Translations under genes and position numbers: made by a program | NCBI GenBank assembly: GCA_964621165.1 | Contig: CAZULC010000012.1 | Span: forward strand, 1-64,000 | Direction of reading: 5' to 3' | From: UMGS1696 sp964621165 | GTDB taxonomy: Bacteria > Bacillota > Clostridia > Oscillospirales > CAG-272 | Length of the DNA stretch: 64,000 bases | Part shown: positions 49,528 through 58,177 of the stretch, one piece after another | Layout of the letters: the number at the start of each line of letters is the position of its first letter | Numbering within the stretch: the stretch's first letter is position 1 | The notes under the pieces: generated by a model | What the model saw: the letters and a program-made list of their open reading frames with translations, nothing else | What the model was told of the DNA's origin: nothing | Database searches by the model: none

Positions 49528-50817
49528 TTAATACCATCGCATTGCGTGACCGCCTTCGGTTTCTGCGTTGTCGTCAGGTGCGTCGTATGTTTCGTCCGTC
49601 TCATCCCAACTGACGTAGTTGTCATCAGGCTCGTCCCAGCCGCTGTTGTAGTCATAATCAGGTTCAGCTGTTTCAGTTTCAGCCTCGGTTTCGCTGTCAC
49701 TTGTTCCGTCGGCACGGCTGGCGTAGGGATTGGAAGTTTTGCTCCCTTCCTCTTCATCGAGAGCCGAAGCCGCTTTTGCATCCCCGCTTTCAGTCCCGCC
49801 GTCCCCCTCGTCACCTTCGCCGTCAACGACCGTACTTATAGAAGAATCCGCTGGTATGTCTCCCTCGAAGCAGATATTGTCCACACCGGCGGAGACACAG
49901 GCTTTGTATACAACTGACGAATATATGTTGTCCTCAATCAAGACGTGCATGTTGTAAACGCTGAAAAGCCCCACAAGCGAGTTCAGCTCATGGGTTACGC
50001 TGTCGGATTCGGCTGAGACAAGGCTGGGGTCGGAAAAGTCAAAGTAAACGGCGTAAAACGCGGCGCAGTCTTCGAGATTCTGTACCAGCTTAACTCCGTC
50101 GGAGCTTGAGATGCAGCTTGAGCTGAGGGCAAATCCTACATCACATCCGTTTATGTCGAGTGCGGAAGCATAGCTGTGGACGGCTTTGTAGTAGTCCTTT
50201 TCGTCGGAAAACTCGTCCGTCGGGTTAGGAATTTTGACAAGGACCCGGGTCACGCCGAGGGAATACAGCTCGTTTATGATAACGCTGTCCACAAAAGCGC
50301 CGTCTTGCGGAGAAACATCACCAAAGGTCGGCTCGATAATCGCGCATAAGGTGAGATTCTTTGCCCGTGCCGCAAGGGAAGCCGAGGTCAAAAGTCCGAA
50401 CTTGCCGTTTGAGTCGGCGTAATCCGGCTGGCGCAGAGTCTGGCTCAGGGCAGGGGAGGAGTAGTAATAATTCCCGGCGCTGTCCGTTATGGTGAGGAAG
50501 ACTGTGTTCGAGGCGCTGTCGATTGAGTTGAGCTTGAGTACAAGTGCGTCATTTTCGGAAAACGAGCCGAGATTTATTCCGACTCCGCTCATCGAAATTT
50601 TCGTGAAGTCAAACCCTCCGTCGTCTTCCGGCTCTTCCTCGGGTACGGACATAGTGAGGTTCTCTGATTCGGCTTCGGCGTTCTCGATTTTCACCTTAAG
50701 CCAGTTGCCGAGCAGGGCTGTGATTAATGTAATCGCAAGGGCGGCACAGATTACGAAAAATATGCGGAAAACCACCTTCGGAATCCTGCTGCCCGTGCGT
50801 CGTCTGTAGTATTTCAA
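49528..50817 (-). CDS. Membrane-anchored extracytoplasmic protein with TIM-barrel glycoside-hydrolase-like domain
   Basis: The 429-residue protein has a basic N-terminus (MKYYRRRTGSRIPK), one helix at about 16-40, and an acidic linker (EEEPEDDGGFDF). From about residue 75 to 325 it shows barrel-like alternation (LTLCAIIEPTFGDVS, VTRVLVKIPNP, FYAVYFDFSDPS, MHVLIEDNIYSSV). This resembles the putative glycoside hydrolase/DUF4015 type. A long low-complexity acidic tail (SETEAETETAEPDYDYNSGW) ends it. Catalytic acids are not certain. It is encoded just before the unknown gene at 48.5 kb and after a foldase, consistent with an envelope function. Confidence 0.68.
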   Translation of the reverse strand: MKYYRRRTGSRIPKVVFRIFFVICAALAITLITALLGNWLKVKIENAEAESENLTMSVPEEEPEDDGGFDFTKISMSGVGINLGSFSENDALVLKLNSIDSASNTVFLTITDSAGNYYYSSPALSQTLRQPDYADSNGKFGLLTSASLAARAKNLTLCAIIEPTFGDVSPQDGAFVDSVIINELYSLGVTRVLVKIPNPTDEFSDEKDYYKAVHSYASALDINGCDVGFALSSSCISSSDGVKLVQNLEDCAAFYAVYFDFSDPSLVSAESDSVTHELNSLVGLFSVYNMHVLIEDNIYSSVVYKACVSAGVDNICFEGDIPADSSISTVVDGEGDEGDGGTESGDAKAASALDEEEGSKTSNPYASRADGTSDSETEAETETAEPDYDYNSGWDEPDDNYVSWDETDETYDAPDDNAETEGGHAMRWY

Positions 50818-50864
50818 TGTGTTTACCGTTGATTCATTATAAATTTATTCAGCTTTGAAATATC

Positions 50865-51887
50865 TCAGTCGTCCATTGACATGCTGAAAATTGAGTAATT
50901 GTCAAGAGCCGCTGTCTTCTTGGCCGTCAGATTTTTCTCTTTTTCCTCCAGAATCAGATTGAACTGACCACGGATGTAGTCCTGCGCAAGGGTATCGAAG
51001 TGTTCCTCCATGTACTCGGGATCCTTTTCGTACCGTTTCAGGATGCTGTAGCCCGCGCTGGTTCTGATGATTCCGCTGTACTCTCCCACCTCAAGTGAAA
51101 AAGCGGCTTCCTCGAATTCCTCAAAATACGTGCCGTGGGAGACATAATAGCCGTCGTCGTTGTTGAACAGGTATAAATCCCCGCCGTACTTCTGTATCAG
51201 CTCGTCAAAATCCTCGCCTGACTCAACCTTATCAAGCAGCTCCTCGGCGTAGGCTAAGTTTTCCTCGTCGGTTTTGCCGTTGTCCGATGGAACAAGAAGC
51301 TGCTTCACATGGACAAACTCGTCGCTTGTGAGAATGGCTTCAATCTCGTCATGTGAGGACGCTATAGTGCCGTCGGATGCCATCTTGTTGATCAGCTCCT
51401 CGGCCAAAACATCATTTTTCGTGATGAACCGGTAGACGTTGTCGGTCATGTAGTAGCCTGCGATGTCCTCGTTGTAAGCCTCGTAGTCGTCGCCGTAGGT
51501 CTCATAAATCGCGTTCATCTTGAGATCCACCGTGTCGTCGAAGTAACTGTCGCTGGGCTTTATTCCGTAGTCCTCGCATACCACCATTGTAGTGTACATG
51601 TGAATAATAGTCTCGTCAATCCGGTTCTCAAGCTCACGTACAAGTTCCTCACTGCCCTCGCCGACCCATGCCGACGCCCCGTGAACGGATTCCATGTCGT
51701 CTTTTGTGTTGAGAGCAACATATCTGTAAAGCTCCAGAGGAACGTCGTACCCGTCAACCACCATGACCACGGTTTTTTCTTCTTTCGTACTCTCGAGAAC
51801 CTTCTTTTTGTCTCCGCAGGAGGAAGCGGCTGTTGACAGTAGAACGGCGCACAGGACCAGAGCGGAAATTCTATGACTAAGCTTCAT
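50865..51887 (-). CDS. PrsA-like peptidyl-prolyl isomerase lipoprotein
   Basis: A 340-residue extracytoplasmic foldase. The signal peptide ISALVLCAVLLSTAASSCGD ends in a lipobox-like Cys at about residue 24, so it should be lipid-anchored. A SurA-N-like helical domain follows, then a parvulin-type rotamase at about 195-290 (HVKQLLVPSDNGKTDEENLA, GYYVSHGTYFEEFEEAAFSL and YSGIIRTSAGYSILKRYE). It assists folding of secreted proteins. It sits upstream of the TIM-barrel membrane protein on the same strand and may serve it. AGAAGGA lies before the ATG. Confidence 0.88.
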   Translation of the reverse strand: MKLSHRISALVLCAVLLSTAASSCGDKKKVLESTKEEKTVVMVVDGYDVPLELYRYVALNTKDDMESVHGASAWVGEGSEELVRELENRIDETIIHMYTTMVVCEDYGIKPSDSYFDDTVDLKMNAIYETYGDDYEAYNEDIAGYYMTDNVYRFITKNDVLAEELINKMASDGTIASSHDEIEAILTSDEFVHVKQLLVPSDNGKTDEENLAYAEELLDKVESGEDFDELIQKYGGDLYLFNNDDGYYVSHGTYFEEFEEAAFSLEVGEYSGIIRTSAGYSILKRYEKDPEYMEEHFDTLAQDYIRGQFNLILEEKEKNLTAKKTAALDNYSIFSMSMDD

Positions 51888-52100
51888 TATTATATATCCT
51901 TCTTTATAATAGATTCGTTAAATGAAAACACAAATATACAATTTATACTATATCAAAGTAAGATGAACATATTGTTAACGGGAATGGGCAATTCGGTAAA
52001 ATATACTGCACTTGAAGACAATTTCGACATTCATGCGTACAAAGCCGGTTTTTTGCATAAAATCAGCTCCAAACCATGTCGAAAATTGCCGAATCCGCTC

Positions 52101-52129
52101 TTGACAAACGCCGTGCAAGGTGATATAAT
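52101..52129 (+). promoter_or_regulatory. Consensus -35/-10 promoter of glutamine synthetase III
   Basis: TTGACA at 52101 and TATAAT at 52124, spacer 17 bp, 58 bp before the start. The rest of the 300-bp region upstream, back to the divergent foldase gene, shows no other feature I can name. Confidence 0.92.
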
Positions 52130-52187
52130 CAACTCGTTTAGTGAATCTAACAAATTTAACATATTATATACGGGGTGTTATGTAATA

Positions 52188-54284
52188 ATGAATACGGTAA
52201 CTGAAATTTTCGCTTCAATGGTGTTCGACGACAAGACGATGGAAGCCCGTCTGCCAAAGGAAACCTACAAGGCTCTCCAGCGCACCATAAAGAGCGGCAA
52301 GCACCTTGACACCGAAGTTGCCACAGTTGTCGCAAACGCCATGAAGGACTGGGCAATAGAAAAAGGCGCTACCCACTTCACCCACTGGTTCCAGCCCATG
52401 ACGGGAATCACCGCCGAAAAGCACGACAGCTTTATCTCCCCCAGAGCCGACGGCAAGGTCATAATGGAATTCTCCGGCAAGGAGCTGATTCAGGGCGAGA
52501 GCGACGCTTCATCTTTCCCCTCAGGAGGTCTGCGCGCTACATTTGAGGCGAGAGGCTATACCGCATGGGACGCGACCTCGTACGCCTTCATCAAGGACGG
52601 GGTTCTCTGCATTCCCACCGTGTTCTGCTCCTACGGTGGCGAGGCACTTGACCAAAAAACCGCGCTTCTCCGCTCAATGGAGGCAATAAACCGTCAGACA
52701 ATGCGGGTTTTGAAGCTCTTCGGCAACTCCGACGTGACCTCAATCAAAACCACCGTTGGTCCCGAGCAGGAGTATTTCCTCATCGACAAGGACCTCTACG
52801 ACAAACGGGAGGACCTCATATTCACGGGACGGACTCTCTTCGGCTCACGTGCGCCCAAGGGTCAGGAGCTTGACGACCACTACTTCGGCGCAATCAAGCC
52901 CCGGGTTGCCGCGTTCATGAAGGAAATCAACACGGAGCTGTGGAAGTTAGGGGTGCTGGCCAAAACCGAACACAACGAAGCCGCTCCCGCACAGCACGAA
53001 ATGGCTCCGATCTACAACACGAATAATATCTCCGCCGACCACAACCAGCTCACAATGGAGATAATGCAGAAAACGGCGAAGAAATACAATATGGTGTGTC
53101 TTCTCCACGAAAAACCCTTTGCCGGAGTCAACGGAAGCGGCAAGCACAATAACTGGTCCATCACCACAAACACCGGCGTGAACCTTCTCGAGCCGGGCGA
53201 GACCCCTTACGAAAACGCACAGTTCCTCCTGTTCCTCTGCGCCGTAATCAAGGCGGTTGACGAATATCAGGATCTTTTGCGCATTTCAGTCGCGTCCGCC
53301 GGAAACGACCACAGACTTGGCTCAAACGAAGCCCCGCCGGCTATCGTGTCAATGTTCCTCGGCACGGACCTTTCCGAAATCCTCGAAGCCATAGAGCGGG
53401 ACGAAAAGTACGACCCGAAGCAGAAGGACCTCATGCGAATCGGCGTCCACACCCTGCCGAAGTTTCCCCGTGACGCCACCGACCGCAACCGCACCAGCCC
53501 CTTCGCCTTCACCGGAAATAAATTCGAGTTCCGCATGCTTGGCTCCTCGGCTTCAATCTCCGACTGCAATGTAGTCATCAACACAGCCGTTGCGGAGGAA
53601 TTACGCCAGTTTGCGGATGAGCTTGAGTCGGCTGAGAACTTCCAGAAATCCCTCCACTGCCTCATCAGACGGACCATAACTGAGCACAAGCGCATCATCT
53701 TCAACGGCGACGGCTACGACGAGGCATGGATCAGGGAGGCGGAAAAGCGTGGACTTTTGAACCTGCGCACCACTCCCGAAGCCCTCGAGCACATGCTTGA
53801 CGAGAAGAACATCAACCTTTTCGCCGAACACAAGGTCTACAGCATGACGGAGCTCTCTGCAAGGCACGAGGTAATCCTCGAAAACTACTGTAAAATCGTG
53901 AACATCGAAGCCCTGACAATGCTTGACATGGCGAAAAAGAACATCCTCCCGTCCATGAGCGAGTATACGTACAAGCTGACGAAAGCCGCGCAGCATAAAA
54001 TCGAGCTGTTCGGAAACAAATCGGTGTGCGCCTACGAGATGAAAACCACTGAAACAATCTGCGCCCTCCTGAACAAAGCCCACGAAGCGGCAGTGAAGCT
54101 CGAGGAAGACCTCAGCGGAGCCAAGTCAATCTTCGGCGTGGAAGCTCAGGCAAAATACTACTGCGAAACCATAATCCCCGATATGGCCGCCCTCCGCTCC
54201 CCTGTGGATGAGATGGAGACGATTGCAGACAGAAAAGCATGGCGCTATCCCACCTACGGCGAGTTGCTGTTCAGCGTGAGATAA
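52188..54284 (+). CDS. glnN: Glutamine synthetase type III
   Basis: ATP-dependent synthesis of glutamine from glutamate and ammonia by the large GSIII class. At 698 residues this matches the family. Signatures include MNTVTEIFASMVFDDKTMEA at the N-terminus, HWFQPMTGITAEKHDSF, GPEQEYFLI (metal-binding glutamates), EAAPAQHEMAPIY and VNGSGKHNNWSI, and NRTSPFAFTGNKFEFRMLGS. A longer upstream frame from 51873 is ignored because the promoter lies inside it. GGGGTG precedes the ATG by about 10 bases. Type III enzymes occur in anaerobic Firmicutes and Bacteroidetes. It is transcribed alone and ends at a strong hairpin. Confidence 0.95.
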   Translation: MNTVTEIFASMVFDDKTMEARLPKETYKALQRTIKSGKHLDTEVATVVANAMKDWAIEKGATHFTHWFQPMTGITAEKHDSFISPRADGKVIMEFSGKELIQGESDASSFPSGGLRATFEARGYTAWDATSYAFIKDGVLCIPTVFCSYGGEALDQKTALLRSMEAINRQTMRVLKLFGNSDVTSIKTTVGPEQEYFLIDKDLYDKREDLIFTGRTLFGSRAPKGQELDDHYFGAIKPRVAAFMKEINTELWKLGVLAKTEHNEAAPAQHEMAPIYNTNNISADHNQLTMEIMQKTAKKYNMVCLLHEKPFAGVNGSGKHNNWSITTNTGVNLLEPGETPYENAQFLLFLCAVIKAVDEYQDLLRISVASAGNDHRLGSNEAPPAIVSMFLGTDLSEILEAIERDEKYDPKQKDLMRIGVHTLPKFPRDATDRNRTSPFAFTGNKFEFRMLGSSASISDCNVVINTAVAEELRQFADELESAENFQKSLHCLIRRTITEHKRIIFNGDGYDEAWIREAEKRGLLNLRTTPEALEHMLDEKNINLFAEHKVYSMTELSARHEVILENYCKIVNIEALTMLDMAKKNILPSMSEYTYKLTKAAQHKIELFGNKSVCAYEMKTTETICALLNKAHEAAVKLEEDLSGAKSIFGVEAQAKYYCETIIPDMAALRSPVDEMETIADRKAWRYPTYGELLFSVR

Positions 54285-54294
54285 AATAAACTGA

Positions 54295-54328
54295 GTCGGA
54301 TGAAGTTAAATCAAAATCCGGCTTTTTT
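54295..54328 (+). terminator. Rho-independent terminator of glutamine synthetase
   Basis: GTCGGAT at 54295 pairs with ATCCGGC at 54316 (one wobble), followed by TTTTTT. Confidence 0.82.
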
Positions 54329-54399
54329 GTATCCCAAGTAAACCTGGAATAACTGTATCTACTCTGTTATTTTACCACATCCGCCTGTTTTTGTCAACG

Positions 54400-54431
54400 A
54401 AAAATCCCACATGCCATATGACAAAGTGGGA
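54400..54431 (-). terminator. Rho-independent terminator of the vor operon
   Basis: On the minus strand TCCCAC ... GTGGGA forms a 6-bp stem and is followed by TTTTT. It lies about 20 bp past the last gene of the operon. Confidence 0.72.
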
Positions 54432-54451
54432 GTTATTATTATTTTATTACC

Positions 54452-54982
54452 TTACACATCAAAGCCCATTCTGAGCGCCTTTTTGTTCTTCTCAATCAGC
54501 GCCGCCTTAGCCGGAGGAATGCTGGACAACAAAAAGCTCTCGAAGTCGTCGTAGTCGAAAATGCCCGTCTCTTTCAGAATCTTGCCAAGGATTATCACGT
54601 TGGCAAATCCCGCCAGTCCGTTTTCATCCGCCATAGCCGACGCCGGAATGTACACCGCCTTGATGTCGTCCCGCGCGGATTTTTTGTCAACCATGGTGGA
54701 GTCGCAAAACATCACGCCGCCGGGCGCAACCTTTGGCTCAAACTTATCAAACGAGGGCTTGTTCATCACCACAAGAATGTCGGGGGATGTCACGCTTGGT
54801 GAGCCGATTTCCTCGTCGGATATAACTACCGTGCAGTTGGAAGTGCCGCCGCGCATTTCCGGTCCGTAGGAGGGCAGGAACGTCACGTTTTTGTCCGCGT
54901 GCATTCCCGTCTTTGCCATCTGCTTGCCGGAGAACTGGATTCCCTGACCGCCGCTTCCCGCGAAAATTATACGAGTCGTCAT
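54452..54982 (-). CDS. 2-oxoacid:ferredoxin oxidoreductase, gamma subunit
   Basis: The 176-residue catalytic-gamma subunit (VorC/KorC/PorC-like) of a heterotetrameric oxidoreductase that makes acyl-CoA, CO2 and reduced ferredoxin. The signature is IFAGSGGQGIQFSGKQMAKT at the N-terminus and FLPSYGPEMRGGTSNCTVVI, the loop that contacts CoA/TPP. Its start overlaps the stop of the beta gene by four bases. It is the last gene of the operon and is followed by a terminator. Confidence 0.92.
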   Translation of the reverse strand: MTTRIIFAGSGGQGIQFSGKQMAKTGMHADKNVTFLPSYGPEMRGGTSNCTVVISDEEIGSPSVTSPDILVVMNKPSFDKFEPKVAPGGVMFCDSTMVDKKSARDDIKAVYIPASAMADENGLAGFANVIILGKILKETGIFDYDDFESFLLSSIPPAKAALIEKNKKALRMGFDV

Positions 54983-55770
54983 TGTACATTCTCCTTTCCC
55001 GCGTTGAGACCTTCACAGTTGTCCTCACGCAGAGCCTCGCTGTCCTTGTAAATTCCCAACGGATAGTAGGGAATCATGTTCTCCCTCAGCCAAGCCAGCG
55101 CGTCAACCGGAGCCAGACCCCAGTTTGTGGGACAGGTGGACAAAACCTCGACAATTGAAAATCCCTTGCACTGAATCTGGTTCTCAAATGCTTTCTTTAT
55201 CATTTTCTTCGCGTTGTTGACGTTCTTCGGGCAGTCGACTGACACACGTGCAGCCAAAGCCACGCCGTCGAGGGTCGAGAGCATTTCGCAAACTTTGATC
55301 GGGCTTCCCTGAATGTTTCTCTTACGTCCGTAGGGTGTGGTAGTTGTAACCTGACCCGGGATGGTTGTGGGAGCCATCTGTCCGCCGGTCATGCCGTAGA
55401 TACAGTTGTTTATGAAAATTATGGTGATGTTCTCGCCACGGGTAGCCGCGTGAACCGTCTCGGCAGTTCCGATAGCAGCAAGGTCGCCGTCTCCCTGATA
55501 TGTGAATACTACGGTGTCGGGATGAGTTCTCTTTACACCGGTGGCAACCGCCGGAGCACGTCCATGAGCTGCCTCGATCATGTCGCAGTTGAAGTAGTTG
55601 TAGGCGAATACTGAACAACCTACGGGTGCGATTCCCACTGTTCTTCCTTCCACGCCCAGCTCGTCGATTACCTCAGCCACAAGCCGGTGAACGATTCCGT
55701 GGGTGCATCCGGGACAGTAGTGAAGTGGTACGTCAGTCAATGACGCGGGTCTGTCAAATACTGTTTTCAT
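54979..55770 (-). CDS. 2-oxoacid:ferredoxin oxidoreductase, TPP-binding beta subunit
   Basis: At 263 residues this carries thiamine pyrophosphate. The conserved HYCPGCTHGIVHRL opening and the TPP/Mg motif VFTYQGDGDLAAIG ... FINNCIYGMTGGQMAPTT are clear, and HGRAPAVATGVKRTHPD is typical of the VOR/KOR class. The ATG at 55770 is preferred to a TTG at 55782 because GGAGATAAAA lies directly before it. It follows the alpha gene after about 50 bp. The substrate could be 2-oxoisovalerate (VOR) or 2-oxoglutarate (KOR). Sequence alone does not settle this. Confidence 0.93.
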   Translation of the reverse strand: MKTVFDRPASLTDVPLHYCPGCTHGIVHRLVAEVIDELGVEGRTVGIAPVGCSVFAYNYFNCDMIEAAHGRAPAVATGVKRTHPDTVVFTYQGDGDLAAIGTAETVHAATRGENITIIFINNCIYGMTGGQMAPTTIPGQVTTTTPYGRKRNIQGSPIKVCEMLSTLDGVALAARVSVDCPKNVNNAKKMIKKAFENQIQCKGFSIVEVLSTCPTNWGLAPVDALAWLRENMIPYYPLGIYKDSEALREDNCEGLNAGKENVQ

Positions 55771-55818
55771 TTTTATCTCCAAATATTACTATCAAGTTTA
55801 ATGTAATGCTTCTATGAA

Positions 55819-56880
55819 TCAAAGAGTTTCGTTGATCTTCTTGAGTTCGCTGTAAATCTCGTCAACTGAGGGAATAATGCCGCCGGTGCGTCCGAAGAAA
55901 TACACGGGCTTCTTGCCGTTTACCGCCAGACGAACGTCGTCTACCATCTGTCCCATTGACATTTCCACGGACAGGAACACTTTCGCATGGTCGGCAAGGG
56001 ACGAGATAATCTTCTTAGGGAATGGCCAGAGGGTAATCGGGCGGAGGAGTCCGGCTTTGATACCGTTCTGTCTTGCCTCGGCTACTGCACTCTTCGCTAT
56101 ACGGGATGTGATGCCGAATGCCGTGATGATGATGTCCGCGTCGTCTGTCATGTATTCCTCGTATTTGACCTCGTTCTCCTCAGCCTTCGCGTATCTCTTG
56201 TACCGCGCGAGGATTGAATTCTCCAGCTCGTTGGGGTCGATGAAGAGGGAGTTGATGATGTTCTTCTCTCTCTTTCCGCCGTGACCGTTTGCAGCCCATG
56301 TCTTCTCGGGTAAATCCCGCTTAGGGAAGGAAGTGAAGTCAACCGGCTCCATCATCTGACCGAGCGCACCGTCGGCTAAAAGCATTGCAGGCATACGGTA
56401 TTCGTCAGCTAAGTTGAACGCCTCGGACGTGAGAGTCGCCATCTCCTGAACCGACGAGGGTGCCAGAACAAACAGCCGCAGATCCCCGTGACCTACTCCC
56501 CGTGTTGCCTGATAATAGTCCTGCTGTGAAGGCTGAATGCCGCCGAGACCCGGACCGCCGCGCTGTACGTTGACGATAAGGCAGGGCAGATCGCATCCGG
56601 CTATGTATGAAATTCCCTCGCTCTTCAGTGCGATTCCGGGTGAGGATGAGGACGTCATTGCTCTCGAGCCGGCAGAGGACGCGCCCATGAGCATGTTGAT
56701 AGCCGCAACCTCGCTCTCAGCCTGTAAGCAGAGTCCGCCGACCTTTGGCATGCGCTTGGCCATGTATTCGGCGATTTCCGTCTGAGGCGTTATAGGATAA
56801 CCGAAAAAGTATAAACAACCTGAAGCGATAGCCGCCTCAGCTATAGCCTCATTGCCTTTCATCAAAACCTTTTTTCCCAT
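55819..56880 (-). CDS. vorB: 2-oxoacid:ferredoxin oxidoreductase, alpha subunit (VorB-like)
   Basis: A 353-residue pyrimidine-binding/alpha subunit. MKGNEAIAEAAIASGCLYFF, GYPITPQTEIAEYMAKRMPK, MTSSSSPGIALKSEGISYIA and VNVQRGGPGLGGIQPSQQDY are diagnostic of the 3-methyl-2-oxobutanoate (VOR) group as annotated in Clostridia. It supplies half the active site, with the beta subunit. It is preceded by the ferredoxin gene and followed by beta and gamma. GGAGATAAAC before the ATG is a good ribosome binding site. The branched-chain oxoacid assignment is by family name. Confidence 0.92.
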   Translation of the reverse strand: MGKKVLMKGNEAIAEAAIASGCLYFFGYPITPQTEIAEYMAKRMPKVGGLCLQAESEVAAINMLMGASSAGSRAMTSSSSPGIALKSEGISYIAGCDLPCLIVNVQRGGPGLGGIQPSQQDYYQATRGVGHGDLRLFVLAPSSVQEMATLTSEAFNLADEYRMPAMLLADGALGQMMEPVDFTSFPKRDLPEKTWAANGHGGKREKNIINSLFIDPNELENSILARYKRYAKAEENEVKYEEYMTDDADIIITAFGITSRIAKSAVAEARQNGIKAGLLRPITLWPFPKKIISSLADHAKVFLSVEMSMGQMVDDVRLAVNGKKPVYFFGRTGGIIPSVDEIYSELKKINETL

Positions 56881-56973
56881 TATGTTTATCTCCTGTAAGT
56901 ATTTCCTGTGAATGATTTTGGGTATAACTTCGTGTGAAATCAGCTGACTTGATTTTTGGTTAAGCTGTATATT

Positions 56974-57186
56974 TCACACGTCTTTCTCGACCTTGATTAC
57001 GCAGTCGGGACACATTGTAGCGCACATGGCACAGGCGATACACTTCGTCATGTCGACCACGTAAACCGGGTGGTATCCTTTTGCGTTGAGAGTACCGTTG
57101 TCCAGCGCGAGAATCTTCTTCGGACATACGCTCACGCATAAGCCGCAGCTCTTGCATCTCTCGCTTCTGATTGTGATTTTGTTCAT
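56974..57186 (-). CDS. 4Fe-4S ferredoxin subunit of the 2-oxoacid oxidoreductase
   Basis: A 70-residue two-cluster ferredoxin (delta subunit) that takes electrons from the TPP enzyme. Ligand motifs are CKSCGLCVSVCPKKIL and CIACAMCATMCPDCVIK. The start at 57186 is preferred to a TTG four codons upstream because GGAGGTAAAG sits directly before the ATG. It precedes vorB with a 93-bp gap, long enough for an internal promoter, though I see no clear one. Confidence 0.93.
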   Translation of the reverse strand: MNKITIRSERCKSCGLCVSVCPKKILALDNGTLNAKGYHPVYVVDMTKCIACAMCATMCPDCVIKVEKDV

Positions 57187-57231
57187 CTTTACCTCCAATA
57201 TACTGTAAATGGTATCAAATTATAAGCTCCG

Positions 57232-57909
57232 TCAGTACAGCTTCCGCGTTATGTCGGTGATGGGAAACAGAATCCCACGCTTATCCTCGGGAAACAGAAG
57301 AGCCGCGCCGGAAGTGTAGTTCTTCTCGTAGGTCTGACACACAAGCGGCACTCCCGCCAGTTCCGCGCACCTCTCGCCGTACTCAAGAGAAGAAAATATG
57401 TCCTCTGCTGTGGTCTCAACACCAAGGTTTGAGTTGTTTATGATTCCTGTACAGAACAGACGTGACGACTCCTCGATTTCACGTATTCCGCAGACCGCGT
57501 CGGCAGGGTCGGAGATAAGCGGGCGGTACATATTAACCACGCAGAACATGTCGTAGTCGCACAAGCGGATTCTGTCCGAGTACATGCCGAGAGCAACCGC
57601 GCCGTCGTCTCCTCCTACGTCAATTATGGTAAACCCCTCCGCCTTTCTGTCGAACAGGGAATACAACTTCGGCGGAAGAGAGGGAATGTCCACGTTTGTA
57701 TTGGCAAATTCCGGAAGCAGAACCTCAATTCCGGCTTTTTCAAGAAGTTCCCGTGAGTCCGCCGTACGGAAATACGGGTTGACAATATCGAGGTCCGCTA
57801 TCCGCACAGGGGAGAGGGGATGACTTTCCTTTGTCATAAGGGTCAGATTTACAGCGGCGTTTGTCTTTCCGCTTCCATAATGACCGGTGATAATAGTGAG
57901 CTGTTTCAT
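57232..57909 (-). CDS. MinD/CobB-like P-loop ATPase at the head of the vor operon
   Basis: A 225-residue SIMIBI-class nucleotide-binding protein. Walker A is TIITGHYGSGKTNAAVNL, the switch region VRIADLDIVNPYFRTADSRE, and Walker B-like FTIIDVGGDDGAVALG. The base-specificity loop is FCTGIINNSN. Related genes stand before vor/kor genes in many Clostridia, so a role in cofactor or cluster loading of the oxidoreductase is plausible but unproven. It ends 46 bp before the ferredoxin gene. AAGGTAT precedes the ATG and a TATAAT lies about 45 bp upstream. Confidence 0.85.
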   Translation of the reverse strand: MKQLTIITGHYGSGKTNAAVNLTLMTKESHPLSPVRIADLDIVNPYFRTADSRELLEKAGIEVLLPEFANTNVDIPSLPPKLYSLFDRKAEGFTIIDVGGDDGAVALGMYSDRIRLCDYDMFCVVNMYRPLISDPADAVCGIREIEESSRLFCTGIINNSNLGVETTAEDIFSSLEYGERCAELAGVPLVCQTYEKNYTSGAALLFPEDKRGILFPITDITRKLY

Positions 57910-58101
57910 TTATATACCTTTTAGAAATGCCTTAAGTACTGCCCTACATTATACCACAGATTAAAAGAAAAATAAAGTGTCAATTCCATATAAAATTTGA
58001 ATAAATTAGCTTTTTTATCGTTTAATATGCCACACATGGAACTTTCCCGAAAAATATTTTTATTTTGGCATAAGATTCTTCCAGTTTTAAGCTGAAAACA
58101 T

Positions 58102-58130
58102 TTGAAATCCTTACATTAATGTGATATAAT
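58102..58130 (+). promoter_or_regulatory. Promoter TTGAAA-17-TATAAT of the cdaA unit
   Basis: A 17-bp spacer and consensus -10, ending 48 bp before the cdaA start. The remaining part of the 270-bp divergent region shows only AT-rich sequence. Confidence 0.8.
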
Positions 58131-58177
58131 AAACAGTAAGTATATTTTCATACAGCTTGAGCGGAAGGAGAATTGAT

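Noticed and set aside
51873..52187. N-terminal extension of glutamine synthetase III from an upstream ATG
   Set aside because: A consensus promoter lies inside the extension and the family's N-terminus begins at 52188.
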